Below, piece by piece: positions 26,586 through 36,191 of a stretch of 44,136 nt of DNA. Under the pieces are notes generated by a model. The model saw only the letters and a list, made by a program, of their open reading frames with translations. It made no database searches and was not told the DNA's origin. The stretch is from Latilactobacillus fuchuensis DSM 14340 = JCM 11249 (GTDB lineage Bacteria; Bacillota; Bacilli; Lactobacillales; Lactobacillaceae), in the NCBI RefSeq assembly GCF_000615805.1, contig NZ_BAMJ01000020.1, positions 1 to 44,136 on the forward strand, in the 5' to 3' direction. The translations under genes and the position numbers were made by a program. Each line of letters starts with the position of its first letter. Positions within the stretch are counted from its first letter, which is position 1.

Positions 26586-27132
26586 TTGGTGGCTGATACT
26601 CTGTGATGAAGGTCGCCATCTCGGTCAAATCCGTGGTAAATAAATACTTGTCAAAATCAACTTGGGTTAAAAAGCCCTCACTGACCATCTTTGCCAAAAA
26701 TTGTTGCAATAAATCGTAATAACCGGCCACGTTATAGAAGATACACGGCCCATCTTGTTGCCCAATTCGCGCCCACGAAATCACTTCGCTCATTTCTTCC
26801 AACGTTCCCGGACCGCCCGGCAATGCGATAAAAACCTCAGCGAGTTCAATCATGCGATGCTTGCGCGTCGCCATATCGTCTACAATTAGCGTTTCAGTTA
26901 ACCCCGTATGCATCAATTCACGTTGGTTCAAAAAGGCCGGCATAATGCCGGTCACTTGGCCCCCTTGTTGTAAGACGGCATCGGCAATCGTGCCCATTAA
27001 CCCAACCTGACCACCGCCATAGATTAGACGATCACCTCGTTGGACTAACCACGTTCCTAACGTTTTGGCTGCTTCAGCATAGATTGGTTTGTTCCCCATG
27101 CTAGCACCACAATAAACTGCCACATTGACCAT
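26569..27132 (-). CDS. LOG-family protein (putative nucleoside 5'-monophosphate phosphoribohydrolase)
   Basis: Rossmann-fold protein of 187 residues of the LOG/YvdD family. Members hydrolyse nucleotide monophosphates such as cytokinin riboside phosphates to base and ribose 5-phosphate; older annotations call them lysine decarboxylase-like. The family signatures GGGQVGLMG near residue 40 and PGGPGTLEE near 105 are both present, as is CGASMGNKP at the N-terminus. It follows maf by 12 bases and is last in the mutL-maf-LOG transcript. The true substrate in this organism is unknown. Confidence 0.92.
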   Translation of the reverse strand: MVNVAVYCGASMGNKPIYAEAAKTLGTWLVQRGDRLIYGGGQVGLMGTIADAVLQQGGQVTGIMPAFLNQRELMHTGLTETLIVDDMATRKHRMIELAEVFIALPGGPGTLEEMSEVISWARIGQQDGPCIFYNVAGYYDLLQQFLAKMVSEGFLTQVDFDKYLFTTDLTEMATFITEYQPPKVRQY

Positions 27133-27144
27133 TGGTTCATCCCC

Positions 27145-27684
27145 CTACAACATTCTAGCAATCGTACTAATTGGTAAGCCGACAACATTGTAAAAATCGC
27201 CGTTAATTTTTTCAACTAATAAGTTACCGGCTCCTTGAATCCCGTACGCGCCAGCCTTGTCCTGATACTCGTTCTGATCTAAATAGGTTTCAATCATCTG
27301 ATCGCTTAACGACCAAAAAGTCACATCGGTCTTCACCACTGTTTGTTGAACCTGACCATCCTTCGTTAACCAAACACCCGTATAAGCTTGGTGCGTCTGT
27401 CCACTTAGTTGTCGTAAAACGGCGGCTGCATCTTGGCGATCTTGGGGTTTACCGTAAATCGTCTCTTGAAAACTAACCACCGTATCGGCACTTAAAACCG
27501 TGGCCGTTGGATTTTGAGCCGCGACTTGTTCCCCTTTACGCCGTGCTAGTGTTTGCACGTAGTCGGCGGGTTTAGTAAACGGTGTTTCGCGTTCATTAAT
27601 TTGAGCCGGAATCGTGATAAATTCTGGCACAATTTGTTTCAATAATTCTTTTCGTCTTGGTGATTGCGATGCTAAAATAAACAT
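27145..27684 (-). CDS. maf: Maf family nucleoside triphosphate pyrophosphatase
   Basis: Maf proteins hydrolyse non-canonical or UTP/dTTP nucleotides to monophosphates, and overexpression in Bacillus blocks septation. The 179-residue protein starts FILASQSPRRKELL, the family signature. It continues with ARRKGEQVA and LSADTVV carrying the catalytic Asp, YGKPQDRQDAAAVLRQLSG and QDKAGAYGIQG. Its start overlaps the mutL stop, indicating coupling. Confidence 0.95.
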   Translation of the reverse strand: MFILASQSPRRKELLKQIVPEFITIPAQINERETPFTKPADYVQTLARRKGEQVAAQNPTATVLSADTVVSFQETIYGKPQDRQDAAAVLRQLSGQTHQAYTGVWLTKDGQVQQTVVKTDVTFWSLSDQMIETYLDQNEYQDKAGAYGIQGAGNLLVEKINGDFYNVVGLPISTIARML

Positions 27685-29615
27685 TATTCACCCTCCCAAC
27701 TATGATGCGGTTCTTGAATGCGTTTAAACATTTTTTCTAAATCTTTTTGCGTGTAGTGAATTAAAACCGGGCGACCGTGTGGACAGTTAAACGGATTTTC
27801 GGCTTGCGCTAAGTCAACCAACAACGCTTTGGCTTGCGCGTCATCTAAATGGTGGTGCGCTTTAATCGCTTGTTTACAGCTCATCATGATCGCTGTTTTT
27901 TCACGGAACTGAGCGATCTTAATCTGACCGTCTTTTAAAAGATCATCAATCATATTGCGAATCGTGACTTCTTCTTGACCCGCTTCAATCCAAGTCGGAT
28001 GACTATGGACTACAAAACTATTCTGACCGAACGATTCTAATTGAATACCGACCTGCGCTAATAAATCAGCTTTAGCCTGAATCTTAACCGCGTCACTATT
28101 CGGGTATTCCAACACTAAGGGCACCAATAAATTCTGGACGTCCGAGCTGACTTGCCCAATCGCTTCACGATAATATTCATATTTAATCCGTTCTTGCGCT
28201 GCGTGTTGGTCAACAATGTAAAAACCGTCTTCGCCTTCCGCTAACAGGAACGTATCATGCAGTTGCCCAATGAAGCGTAGTGTCGGAAAACGGGGTAAAT
28301 CAGCCGTTGTGGTCTCAGTTGTGGGGTCATCCCCAAACGGAGTCCCAACCGCTTCAGCCGTATACTTCTGATCCCAATCAGCTAATTGCGCCGGATGTTC
28401 AAAAATCGGCATCTGACTATTCGCTAGTTTATCGGTGACCGGTAAAGCGACGGCAGTTTCCGCAATTTCAGCGGCAGTCGTGGTCGTGGTCGCGGTCTCT
28501 GTCTCAACTATTTTCTCAGTCGGATCAACCGGTAGCCGCGTTTTAGAGGCTTGGTTGAGATTTAATTGTAGTTGATCGATATCCACCGTTGACGTTTGTT
28601 TCAGATTCTTGACCGCATCTGGAATCAAATTTTCGGTACTCAATCGTTTGCGAATCGCCCGTTCAATCAAGGTCATCAAAGCCGGTTCTTTACTTAACCG
28701 GACTTCCTGCTTAGTCGGATGAACGTTGACGTCGATTAACAACGGATCCATCTTAATATTTAAGACCGCGACGGGATACCGGCCCACCATTAATTTCGAA
28801 CCATACCCTTTAATAATCGCTTTATTTAATTGGTAATTCTTAATGTAGCGCCCGTTAATCAGGATTGATAAATAATTGCGGGTGGCACGCGTTAATTCAG
28901 GTAATGAGACATAACCCGTCAATTTAAAATCTAAATCATGATCACTGATGGGCAACAATTTTTTAGCCATTGAAACGCCGTAAATGCCAGCAATCGTTTG
29001 TTGTAAATCGTTATTGCCGGCCGTTTTTAATAATAGATGGTCATCGTTGGTTAACGTGAACGCAATTTGCGGATGACTCATCGCCAAGCGATTGACAATA
29101 TCAATCACGTTGGCTAATTCAGTTTGAAAAGTCTTAATGTATTTCAAGCGTGCTGGTGTATTAAAAAATAAATCGCGCACAGTCACCGCTGTCCCCGGTC
29201 GAATCGGGTTCGTCTTTTGACTCTCCAAGACGCCACCTTTGAAATGGGCAAACGTCCCTAACGAATCCGCCGTAGCCGTTTCAATCGTTAAATCCGAAAC
29301 GGAAGCAATACTGGCTAACGCTTCACCCCGAAAACCGAGTGATTGAATTTTAAACAAATCTTGACGCGTTGCAATCTTACTAGTCGCATGCCGTTTAAAC
29401 GCCGTCGGGACGTCTTCCGGTTCAATCCCGTCACCATTATCGATGACTTGAATTAACTGCAAGCCAGCTTGTTCAATCACCACGTCAATCTGAGTACTAT
29501 TGGCGTCAATCGCATTTTCGGCCAATTCTTTGACGACCGATGCTGGCCGTTCAATCACTTCACCAGCGGCAATTTGATTACTTAATATTTCGGATAGTTC
29601 ATGAATTTTGGCCAT
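27684..29615 (-). CDS. mutL: DNA mismatch repair protein MutL
   Basis: GHKL ATPase that links MutS to strand incision. The N-terminal ATPase has [38 protein letters not shown] and [14 protein letters not shown]. The C-terminal domain contains [14 protein letters not shown], the DQHA(x)2E(x)4E endonuclease motif of MutL proteins from species lacking MutH, plus CPHGRPV near the end. A Thr/Glu-rich linker (about 375-440) joins the two. I start at the ATG at 29615 (MAKIHELSE), with AAAGGAGG just upstream; the open frame extends 36 bases further without support. It is separated from mutS by an SHR array. Confidence 0.97.
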   Translation of the reverse strand: MAKIHELSEILSNQIAAGEVIERPASVVKELAENAIDANSTQIDVVIEQAGLQLIQVIDNGDGIEPEDVPTAFKRHATSKIATRQDLFKIQSLGFRGEALASIASVSDLTIETATADSLGTFAHFKGGVLESQKTNPIRPGTAVTVRDLFFNTPARLKYIKTFQTELANVIDIVNRLAMSHPQIAFTLTNDDHLLLKTAGNNDLQQTIAGIYGVSMAKKLLPISDHDLDFKLTGYVSLPELTRATRNYLSILINGRYIKNYQLNKAIIKGYGSKLMVGRYPVAVLNIKMDPLLIDVNVHPTKQEVRLSKEPALMTLIERAIRKRLSTENLIPDAVKNLKQTSTVDIDQLQLNLNQASKTRLPVDPTEKIVETETATTTTTAAEIAETAVALPVTDKLANSQMPIFEHPAQLADWDQKYTAEAVGTPFGDDPTTETTTADLPRFPTLRFIGQLHDTFLLAEGEDGFYIVDQHAAQERIKYEYYREAIGQVSSDVQNLLVPLVLEYPNSDAVKIQAKADLLAQVGIQLESFGQNSFVVHSHPTWIEAGQEEVTIRNMIDDLLKDGQIKIAQFREKTAIMMSCKQAIKAHHHLDDAQAKALLVDLAQAENPFNCPHGRPVLIHYTQKDLEKMFKRIQEPHHSWEGE

Positions 29616-29658
29616 CAACAGGTCCTCCTTTGGGGGATTCAATACGCACAATTTTGTA

Positions 29659-29694
29659 CTAATGCTCAGTTATTACCCGCAACTCTAAACAATT
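29659..29694 (-). repeat. Truncated SHR left arm (next to mutL)
   Basis: On the minus strand AGAGTTGCGGGTAATAACTGAGCATTAG, the left arm of the 21079-21193 subtype, cut off at its core about 45 bases before the mutL ATG. Confidence 0.7.
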
Positions 29695-29705
29695 CGATTT
29701 TTAAC

Positions 29706-29817
29706 GTGCTTCTAAGCCAGTTGCTTGCGTCTAGCTACAAATCGAAAATTATGGCTAAGACCGGCCATAATTCTCAATTTTAGGCTATACTCAGCGACTA
29801 CCCGGCTTAGTCAGCAC
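29706..29817 (-). repeat. SHR unit M3 (complete)
   Basis: On the minus strand GTGCT...AGCAC, CTAAGCC with GGCTTAG, core GAGTATAGCCTA, inner hairpin around TTATGGC/GCCATAA, then GTAGCTAGACG. Confidence 0.85.
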
Positions 29818-29831
29818 TTCGATTTTTTAAC

Positions 29832-29946
29832 GTGCTTCTTGAGTAGCCTTTTCCGGTTAACAATAAAAACTCAATCATGGTTATAAACCCAACCATAATT
29901 AATTTTCTACCGTTAATCCTCAAAGCCTGACCAACTCAATCAGCAC
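29832..29946 (-). repeat. SHR unit M2 (complete, eroded centre)
   Basis: On the minus strand GTGCTGATTGAG...CTCAAGAAGCAC, GGCTTTGAGGATTAACG and GTTAACCGGAAAAGGC. The inner stem AACCAT/ATGGTT remains but its lower part is mismatched. Confidence 0.8.
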
Positions 29947-29959
29947 TTCTATCTTTAAC

Positions 29960-30073
29960 GTGCTTTTCCAGACACACTCTTGTGCTTAGCTGCGTTTCGC
30001 AAACTAAGTCCATAAACCGGACTTAATTCACGAAACTAGGCTAATGCTCAGAGTCTATCGTCTGAAAAAGCAC
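29960..30073 (-). repeat. SHR unit M1 (complete, directly after mutS)
   Basis: On the minus strand GTGCTTTTTCAGAC pairs with GTCTGGAAAAGCAC. Core GAGCATTAGCCTAG. The inner stem starts TTTCGTGAATTAAGTCC and all 17 positions pair with three wobbles. It begins at the mutS stop as TGAGTGCT. Confidence 0.9.
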
Positions 30074-32692
30074 TCATTTAATTTCTTTTTGCCACTTATA
30101 TAATTGGTTTAGGGCTTCTAGTGGGGTGGCGCTCATTAGGTCGAACTCTTTGATTTCGGCCTTTAGTTTTTCAGCGACTGGGTCTGTTTTGACCGTCACC
30201 GTTTCCGGTTCGAATAACGCCATTTGTTCGTCGACTTCATTCATTTCTGGCGTTGCGACTTCAACTGGCATCGGTTCAACCGCAGTCGGTGCCGTAATCG
30301 TCACGGTTGGTTTTTGTTCCAGTTGGCCCAAAATTAAATCCGCCCGTTTCAATAAATCATCAGGCATCCCCGCTAATTTAGCAACGTGAATTCCGTATGA
30401 TTTATCGGCTGGTCCGGCTAACATTTTGTGTAAGAAGACCAATTCACCGTTTTCTTCAACCGCCCCAACGTGGACATTCTTCAAAGCGGCTAGCGTGTCT
30501 GCCAGCGCGGTCAATTCGTGATAATGGGTCGAAAATAAAGTTTTGGCGTGCACGTGATCGTGAATGTGTTCAATAATCGCTTGTGCTAAGGCCATCCCGT
30601 CATAAGTAGCGGTCCCCCGTCCAATTTCATCAAACAGAATTAAACTGTTCGGTGTCGCACTCATAATCGCGCGGTTAGCTTCCATCATTTCGACCATGAA
30701 CGTACTTTGACCTGAAATTAAATCATCGGCCGCACCAATTCGCGTAAAAATTTGATCAAAAATCGGTAGGTTGGCGGATTTAGCGGGCACAAAACAACCC
30801 ATCTGCGCCATAATCACCGTCAACGCTAATTGGCGCATATAAGTACTTTTACCAGACATATTGGGGCCCGTAATCAACAGAATATCAGTCCCTAATCTCA
30901 TTTGAACATCATTCGGGATGTACTTCTGGCGACCCAGTACTTTTTCAACGACCGGATGTCGGCCTTCAACCAAATCAATTTCACGATTGTCCGTTTTAAA
31001 AGTGGGCTGAACATAATGGTAGTTTTCACTGACCACCGCGAAACTCTGTAAGACGTCCAAGGCCGCGACACCTTTAGCCAATTTTTGCAGCCGTTCAATT
31101 TGCGTTTTAACTTGTTCGCGAACTTGCGTAAACAATTCGTATTCCAACGCAGTTGACCGTTCTTCCGCTTCAAGAATTAATTGCTCTTTGGCCTTTAATT
31201 CTGGCGTAATAAACCGTTCGGCGTTGGCTAACGTTTGTTTCCGTTCATAGCGCCCTTCTGGCAACGCCGCTAAATTAGCGCGTGTGACTTCGATGTAATA
31301 ACCAAAAACCCGGTTAAAACCGATCTTTAAGGTATGAATACCGGTTGCTTCCCGTTCTTTGGCTTCGAGTTGGGCCAACCATTGTTTACCGTTAGACATC
31401 GCGTCGCGATAATCATCCAGCGTTTGATTGTAGCCATTTTGAATCAAGCCACCATCGGTAATCGAAATCGGCGGTTCCGGCATGATGGCCGTTTCAATCA
31501 ATTGACGGACATCATCGACCGGATCGAGTTGCGTTAAGGCTTGGTCAAAAGCGTGATCGTCATTAATCGTCGCTAACGTCGCTTTAATCGTTGGAATCTG
31601 TTCGAGAGAAGTCTTCAATTGAATCAAATCGCGCCCGTTAACACTCCCAAAAGCCACGCGTCCCGCTAATCGTTCTAAATCATAAACCTTGGTTAAACTA
31701 TCTTGTAGATTAGTTCGTTCGAAATAGTGGTTTAAAAAATTAGCGACTTGATTTTGCCGATTTTGAATCGCTTTTGCATCCAATAAGGGCCGTTCCAACC
31801 ACTGTTTTAATAACCGACCACCCATTGCGGTTTTGGTTTCATCCAATAACCACAATAAAGTGCCGCTCTTGTGCCCGGTACGTAAAGAAGCCGTTAATTC
31901 GAGATTCATCTTTGCCGAATGATCTAATTTCAAATATTGAGAGAGTTCATATTCCTGTGCCCGTTGTAAATGGCCTAGATGCCGTTTTTGCGTCGCCGCT
32001 AAATAACCCACCAATTGCTTGATGACTGCCAATTCGAGTGGTTGCGCAATGTTTTGCGAGACAAAACTAATCTCAGCCGTATCGTTAGTGTCGCCTTGAT
32101 ATGAAACCAAGATTTGTTGTTGGACAAATGCTTGGACGACTTCAGTCGGCATTGATTGGTTTAAAACGACTTCCTTAGTTTGCAAACTCAACATTTCGTT
32201 TAATAACAAATCTAAACTATCGATTAAACTGACCTTAATCTCACCAGTCGATAAATCAGTGTATGCAAAACCGTATTGGCCTTGTTCGGCAACCACGGCG
32301 GTTAAGTAGTTATTCTGTTTCGAATGCCCCGCTTTTTCGTCCATCATGGTCCCCGGTGTCACCAGTTGGATGACTTCGCGTTTAACCATCCCTTTAGCGG
32401 TCTTCGGGTCTTCCATCTGTTCACAAATGGCGACTTTGTACCCTTGATCGACTAAGATATCGATGTAATTCTGCGCGGCATGGTGCGGGACGCCACACAT
32501 CGGAATCGGGTCTTCAGCACTTTTATTACGGGCCGTTAACGTTAATTCTAACAATTGCGAGGCTTTAACCGCATCTTCATTGAATAATTCGTAAAAATCG
32601 CCTAGACGATAAAATAAAAAGGCATCCGGATATTGATCCTTCACTTTTTGATATTGCGCCATCATTGGCGTTGATTTTGTTTTTTGTGGCAT
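30074..32692 (-). CDS. mutS: DNA mismatch repair protein MutS
   Basis: Recognises mismatches and small loops and recruits MutL. The 872 residues carry the mismatch-contact motif in GDFYELF near residue 32 (Phe-x-Glu), a clamp/lever region, Walker [15 protein letters not shown] near residue 617, Walker [17 protein letters not shown] and the dimerisation region after it. A variable acidic stretch (residues 790-850) and a short C-terminal helix follow. AAAGGGG precedes the ATG. It follows the ymcA-like gene by 15 bases, giving ymdB-ymcA-mutS as in Bacillus. The TGA stop is the start of an SHR element, and the array of three and a half units separates it from mutL. Confidence 0.98.
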   Translation of the reverse strand: MPQKTKSTPMMAQYQKVKDQYPDAFLFYRLGDFYELFNEDAVKASQLLELTLTARNKSAEDPIPMCGVPHHAAQNYIDILVDQGYKVAICEQMEDPKTAKGMVKREVIQLVTPGTMMDEKAGHSKQNNYLTAVVAEQGQYGFAYTDLSTGEIKVSLIDSLDLLLNEMLSLQTKEVVLNQSMPTEVVQAFVQQQILVSYQGDTNDTAEISFVSQNIAQPLELAVIKQLVGYLAATQKRHLGHLQRAQEYELSQYLKLDHSAKMNLELTASLRTGHKSGTLLWLLDETKTAMGGRLLKQWLERPLLDAKAIQNRQNQVANFLNHYFERTNLQDSLTKVYDLERLAGRVAFGSVNGRDLIQLKTSLEQIPTIKATLATINDDHAFDQALTQLDPVDDVRQLIETAIMPEPPISITDGGLIQNGYNQTLDDYRDAMSNGKQWLAQLEAKEREATGIHTLKIGFNRVFGYYIEVTRANLAALPEGRYERKQTLANAERFITPELKAKEQLILEAEERSTALEYELFTQVREQVKTQIERLQKLAKGVAALDVLQSFAVVSENYHYVQPTFKTDNREIDLVEGRHPVVEKVLGRQKYIPNDVQMRLGTDILLITGPNMSGKSTYMRQLALTVIMAQMGCFVPAKSANLPIFDQIFTRIGAADDLISGQSTFMVEMMEANRAIMSATPNSLILFDEIGRGTATYDGMALAQAIIEHIHDHVHAKTLFSTHYHELTALADTLAALKNVHVGAVEENGELVFLHKMLAGPADKSYGIHVAKLAGMPDDLLKRADLILGQLEQKPTVTITAPTAVEPMPVEVATPEMNEVDEQMALFEPETVTVKTDPVAEKLKAEIKEFDLMSATPLEALNQLYKWQKEIK

Positions 32693-32707
32693 GTTTCAAA
32701 ATCCCCT

Positions 32708-33074
32708 TTACTCGTCTAAACCATCAATTTGTGATTGTAAATAAGTCGTCATATATTCCAACGTCGCATTGGCTTCGTATAACGCCGCTCGGTATTCTTG
32801 CACGAGTGGATTATCCGCCAACTGCTGGTTTAACTGATCTGCTACTTGATTATCAACGTGCAGCGTTGGGCTTATTATAATGGACAGCTTGGACAGCCTC
32901 TTTTTGAGCGGCTTCAATATCGGTTTGCAACTGCGCAATTTCAGGATGTTGCTTAACCGTCTGTTCAATGGCTTGAAACCGTTGAACCGTTTGATTGGCC
33001 TGAATCAGCGTTGTCAAACGGTCTAATTCAGCGACAATTGCGGGTTCTAGTGCTAACATTTTTTCTTCTGTCAT
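32708..33074 (-). CDS. ymcA: YlbF/YmcA family protein, frame broken
   Basis: Small helical protein related to Bacillus YmcA (RicA), part of the YlbF-YmcA-YaaT complex that affects RNase Y activity, competence and biofilm formation. Helical segments: EEKMLALEPAIVAELDRLTTLI, VQRFQAIEQTVKQHPEIAQLQ and, after the break, VADQLNQQLADNPLVQEYRAALYEANATLEYMTTYLQSQI. The break lies near 32862 (GCACGTTGAT); two missing bases, or one extra, restore the frame, and two missing gives about 122 residues and the best alignment to YmcA from memory. AAGGAGC precedes the ATG. It lies between ymdB and mutS. Confidence 0.85.
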
Positions 33075-33085
33075 GACTGAGCTCC

Positions 33086-33892
33086 TTAAAAATGATTGCC
33101 AAACGGATGATCTGGGGAGATTTGAATCGGTTTGATTGATTTAGCCCGGCCGGTTTGATCATCAATTTCAATCAGACAACCGTTTAATTGACCCGGTCCT
33201 TCTGTGACGAGTTCAAACCGTTCTGGTCGTTGCGTCATAAAACGGTTGATAATCTTTTCGCGTTTAACACCTAAAATCCCGTTATAGGGGCCCGTCATCC
33301 CGGCATCGGTTAAGACGGCTGTGCCTTCTGGTAAGACACGTGCATCGTTGGTTTGAACGTGCGTGTGTGTGCCGACTAACGCCGAAATCCGTCCGTCTAA
33401 ATACCAAGCTAACGCTAATTTTTCACTCGTGGTTTCAGCATGGAAATCGACAAAAATACAATCGGTCTCTTTGCTGACTTCGGCCACCATTTCATCCAAC
33501 ATACTGAACGGATCTTCGAGTAATTCATTCATCAAAGCGCGGCCTTGCAAATTAATAACGGCGAGTTTCGCTTGGTTGACTTTAATCATCGTCATCCCTT
33601 GGCCGGGTGTCCCTTTAGGAAAGTTTGCTGGTCGGACTAATTTCTTAGCATCATCGATAAAATCGAGGATATCGCGTTTATTCCAAGTATGGTTGCCCAT
33701 CGTAATCGCATCGGCACCAGCTTGTAATAGATTCTTATAATCCTTTTGGGTCATCCCTTTCCCATCGGCAATATTTTCACCATTGATAATCGTGACTTGT
33801 GGTTTATATTCTTGTTTCAATAATGGCAAATAATCGTTAATCATCTTTTGGCCCATTGCACCAACTGTGTCCCCAATAAATAAAATTCGCAT
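33086..33892 (-). CDS. ymdB: YmdB family metallophosphoesterase
   Basis: Metal-dependent phosphoesterase; Bacillus YmdB hydrolyses 2',3'-cyclic nucleotides and influences biofilm and motility programmes. The 268 residues begin MRILFIGDTVGAMGQKMI with the first metal-binding Asp. They also have NGENIADGKGMTQKDY, TMGNHTWNKRDI (GNH motif), VDFHAETTSEK and VGTHTHVQTNDARV, supplying His ligands. RNase Y, the usual upstream neighbour in Bacillus, is not in this window. It starts the ymdB-ymcA-mutS transcript. Confidence 0.96.
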   Translation of the reverse strand: MRILFIGDTVGAMGQKMINDYLPLLKQEYKPQVTIINGENIADGKGMTQKDYKNLLQAGADAITMGNHTWNKRDILDFIDDAKKLVRPANFPKGTPGQGMTMIKVNQAKLAVINLQGRALMNELLEDPFSMLDEMVAEVSKETDCIFVDFHAETTSEKLALAWYLDGRISALVGTHTHVQTNDARVLPEGTAVLTDAGMTGPYNGILGVKREKIINRFMTQRPERFELVTEGPGQLNGCLIEIDDQTGRAKSIKPIQISPDHPFGNHF

Positions 33893-33933
33893 GTTGCGCC
33901 CCTTTAATCTGTCTTCAAACTTCGTTAGCTTCT

Positions 33934-33962
33934 ATTGTAGCAATTTTTAACGCGAATAAAAA
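33934..33962 (-). promoter_or_regulatory. Weak candidate promoter of ymdB-ymcA-mutS
   Basis: On the minus strand a good -10 TACAAT lies about 40 bases before the ATG; the best -35 at 17 bases is the poor TTTTTA. Confidence 0.4.
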
Positions 33963-34000
33963 GTTTTGTCGCCATTCAAAAAATAAGCTGTCAATCATGC

Positions 34001-34069
34001 TGTTCTTAAATTAAATAACCATTTTTATTTGACGCGCACCAGAACTCATCAATTTCCGTTCAAATCAAA
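34001..34069 (-). repeat. Second short repeat family, copy 2
   Basis: On the minus strand GATTTGAACGGAAATTG, then GCGCGT and ATTTAATTTA, matching 6576-6640 with small differences. It directly follows the T-run of the kimA terminator. Confidence 0.65.
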
Positions 34070-34106
34070 AACTCCGATTATCCTTAGTTCAGGATAATCG
34101 GAGTTT
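34069..34106 (-). terminator. Intrinsic terminator of the KimA-type gene
   Basis: Perfect 15-bp arms 34069-34083 and 34092-34106 around an 8-base loop; on the minus strand it ends in GAGTTTTTG. Confidence 0.9.
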
Positions 34107-34149
34107 CCAACTTGATACTCAATTGATAACCGAGTTCTGTCACAGCTTT

Positions 34150-35979
34150 TTAATGTTTTAAGTGATAACTATACGTCGCAATAATGATGTTTTCACGACT
34201 CGCAAATGCGTTTCTCAAACGTAAACTTGATTGGTTATGCAAAATGTTTTGCCAAGGTTTCTTCGGCACAAATTGAGGGACCAACACCGTCGTTGTGAAA
34301 TTACGTTTTTGGGCATTTTTGCTGACGATATCAACGAACCGAATAATTGGTTTTTGAATTGAACGGTAAGATGAATGGACATCAACAAAGCGGACGTTCG
34401 GGAAATCGGCTTTAAATTCAGTTTGTGTTTCCCGTTCCTTAGTCGGATTTTCATCCGTCGAAACGTGCATTGCAATCACGTAATCCCCAATCGATTGCGC
34501 ATAATCCAACGCACCCCGTGTCACTTGTGTCACGTTGCTGACTAACACAATCACAGTTGACCCATCGTAATCATGTAGTTCAGCTTCTTTGGCACTGACC
34601 CGTAATTGGATGGCCACTTTTTTATAGTGATCGTGAATCTTATAGAAAATCAGTAACATGATTGGCATGATGATGAAGAATGGCCAGATATCAGGCAACC
34701 GGTAAACGAAGAGAATGATCAAAATGACAAACGAAATTAACGCACCAACAAAGTTCGCAATTGACTTGCTGAACCAGTGTTTTGGTCGTTCTGACCACCA
34801 TTTACGCAACATGCCCACTTGTGACAAGGTAAATGGTAGAAAGACCCCGACCGCGTACAGAGGAATCAAGCGTGAGGTATCACCGTTAAAGATGAAAATC
34901 AACGCCATTGATCCGATGGCCAACGTGATAATCCCGTTAGAATAACCTAGCCGATCACCACGATCCATGTACATATGTGGCATGTATTTATCTTTCGCCA
35001 AATTATAAGCTAACACTGGGAAGGCCGAAAAACCGGTATTGGCCGCAACGGCTAAGATAAAGGCCGTCGCAAATTGAACGATGTAATAGAAGAACCCTTT
35101 ACCGAAAGTCTGTAAGGCCACTTGTGAAAGCACCGTTACTCTCGCCATTGGGACAATCCCGTACCAATAGTTTAAGAATGTAATCCCGGCAAAGAAGAAC
35201 CCTAAAATCGCAGCCATGATGCCCAATGTTGCAGCAGCGTTGACTGCTCGTGGTTTTTTAAAGAATGGTACGGCGTTACTAATCGCTTCAACCCCGGTTA
35301 ATGACGACGAACCTGATGAAAAGGCTCTAAAGATTAACGCCATCGAAATCCCGGGAACAACCGCCCCAACGGTTGACGCGGCGTGGAATGGAATCGCACC
35401 TGAAAAGATTTTATAACAGCCGACAATCACCATAATCGTCATCATCACAACGAATAAGTAGACCGGCACCATCAAGAAGGACGCTGATTCGCGCATCCCC
35501 CGTAAGTTCATCGCCATTAAAATGATGACAATAATCAATGAAATGCCAACTTGATGGCCGTATAACGGTGGAATTGCCGACGTAATCGCTTCGGCCCCCG
35601 CTGAAATACTAACCGCTACAGTCAACATATAATCGACTAACAATGATCCCCCAGCGATTAACCCGGCATTTTTACCTAAGTTTTCACTAGAAACGACGTA
35701 CGCACCACCACCACCTGGATAGGCGTGGATGACTTGTCGATAAGATAAGGTTAACGCTAAAAGTAAAATTAAAACAAATGCAGCAATCGGAATAGAATAC
35801 CAAATTGCGGCCGCCGATAAGGTTGTCAGAACGACCACAATCTGTTCAGGTCCATAGGCGACTGATGATAAAGCGTCTGAAGATAATAATGCTAAGGCCT
35901 TGAAACGCCCTAATTTTTGATCACCTTCATCAGAAGTTTTTAACGGTTTCCCGATAAAAAAACGTTTTAACTGTTGCAT
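34150..35979 (-). CDS. kimA: KimA-type potassium importer (APC superfamily)
   Basis: Potassium/proton symporter of the KUP/APC fold, related to Bacillus KimA (YdaO), which is controlled by c-di-AMP. The 609 residues open with RFFIGKPLKTSDEGDQKLGRFKALALLSSDALSSVAYGPEQI, then about twelve hydrophobic segments up to residue 455, including the conserved AYPGGGGAYVVSSENLG and GGSLLVDYMLTVAVS. A cytosolic domain of about 150 residues follows (VIVLVSNVTQVTRGALDYAQS...), as in KimA. A strong hairpin with T-run lies in its leader; no ydaO-type riboswitch was recognised. Substrate is inferred from family resemblance; older annotation would read amino acid permease. Confidence 0.85.
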   Translation of the reverse strand: MQQLKRFFIGKPLKTSDEGDQKLGRFKALALLSSDALSSVAYGPEQIVVVLTTLSAAAIWYSIPIAAFVLILLLALTLSYRQVIHAYPGGGGAYVVSSENLGKNAGLIAGGSLLVDYMLTVAVSISAGAEAITSAIPPLYGHQVGISLIIVIILMAMNLRGMRESASFLMVPVYLFVVMMTIMVIVGCYKIFSGAIPFHAASTVGAVVPGISMALIFRAFSSGSSSLTGVEAISNAVPFFKKPRAVNAAATLGIMAAILGFFFAGITFLNYWYGIVPMARVTVLSQVALQTFGKGFFYYIVQFATAFILAVAANTGFSAFPVLAYNLAKDKYMPHMYMDRGDRLGYSNGIITLAIGSMALIFIFNGDTSRLIPLYAVGVFLPFTLSQVGMLRKWWSERPKHWFSKSIANFVGALISFVILIILFVYRLPDIWPFFIIMPIMLLIFYKIHDHYKKVAIQLRVSAKEAELHDYDGSTVIVLVSNVTQVTRGALDYAQSIGDYVIAMHVSTDENPTKERETQTEFKADFPNVRFVDVHSSYRSIQKPIIRFVDIVSKNAQKRNFTTTVLVPQFVPKKPWQNILHNQSSLRLRNAFASRENIIIATYSYHLKH

Positions 35980-36015
35980 AACTAGCTAGCTCCTCTAAGT
36001 CGTATTTCTTAACAT

Positions 36016-36066
36016 AAAAAGCCCTCGTGTGATAATCGCATGTTACCATTTCACACGGTGACTTTT
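36016..36066 (-). promoter_or_regulatory. Terminator-like hairpin in the kimA leader
   Basis: On the minus strand AAAAG...CGTGTGA pairs with TCACACG...CTTTTT, giving a two-step stem ending in a T-run about 35 bases before the kimA ATG. No large frame lies between it and the upstream gene, so it may attenuate kimA transcription. Confidence 0.5.
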
Positions 36067-36191
36067 GAAAATAAAGTGTTCTAAAAAATAATAATAGCCG
36101 TTTATTCAAACACAAGGTATTCTACTACAATTATTTTAAAATTACTACCAAAATTTGTAATCCAATCATAACGTCTTAGTGGATTCTCATC

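Noticed and set aside
35930-36115. 61-residue open frame overlapping the kimA start
   Set aside because: Out of frame with kimA and translated through the leader hairpin; no family resemblance.
35980-36191. c-di-AMP (ydaO) riboswitch expected upstream of a KimA-type gene
   Set aside because: None of the conserved ydaO motif pieces is visible; only a hairpin with T-run is present.
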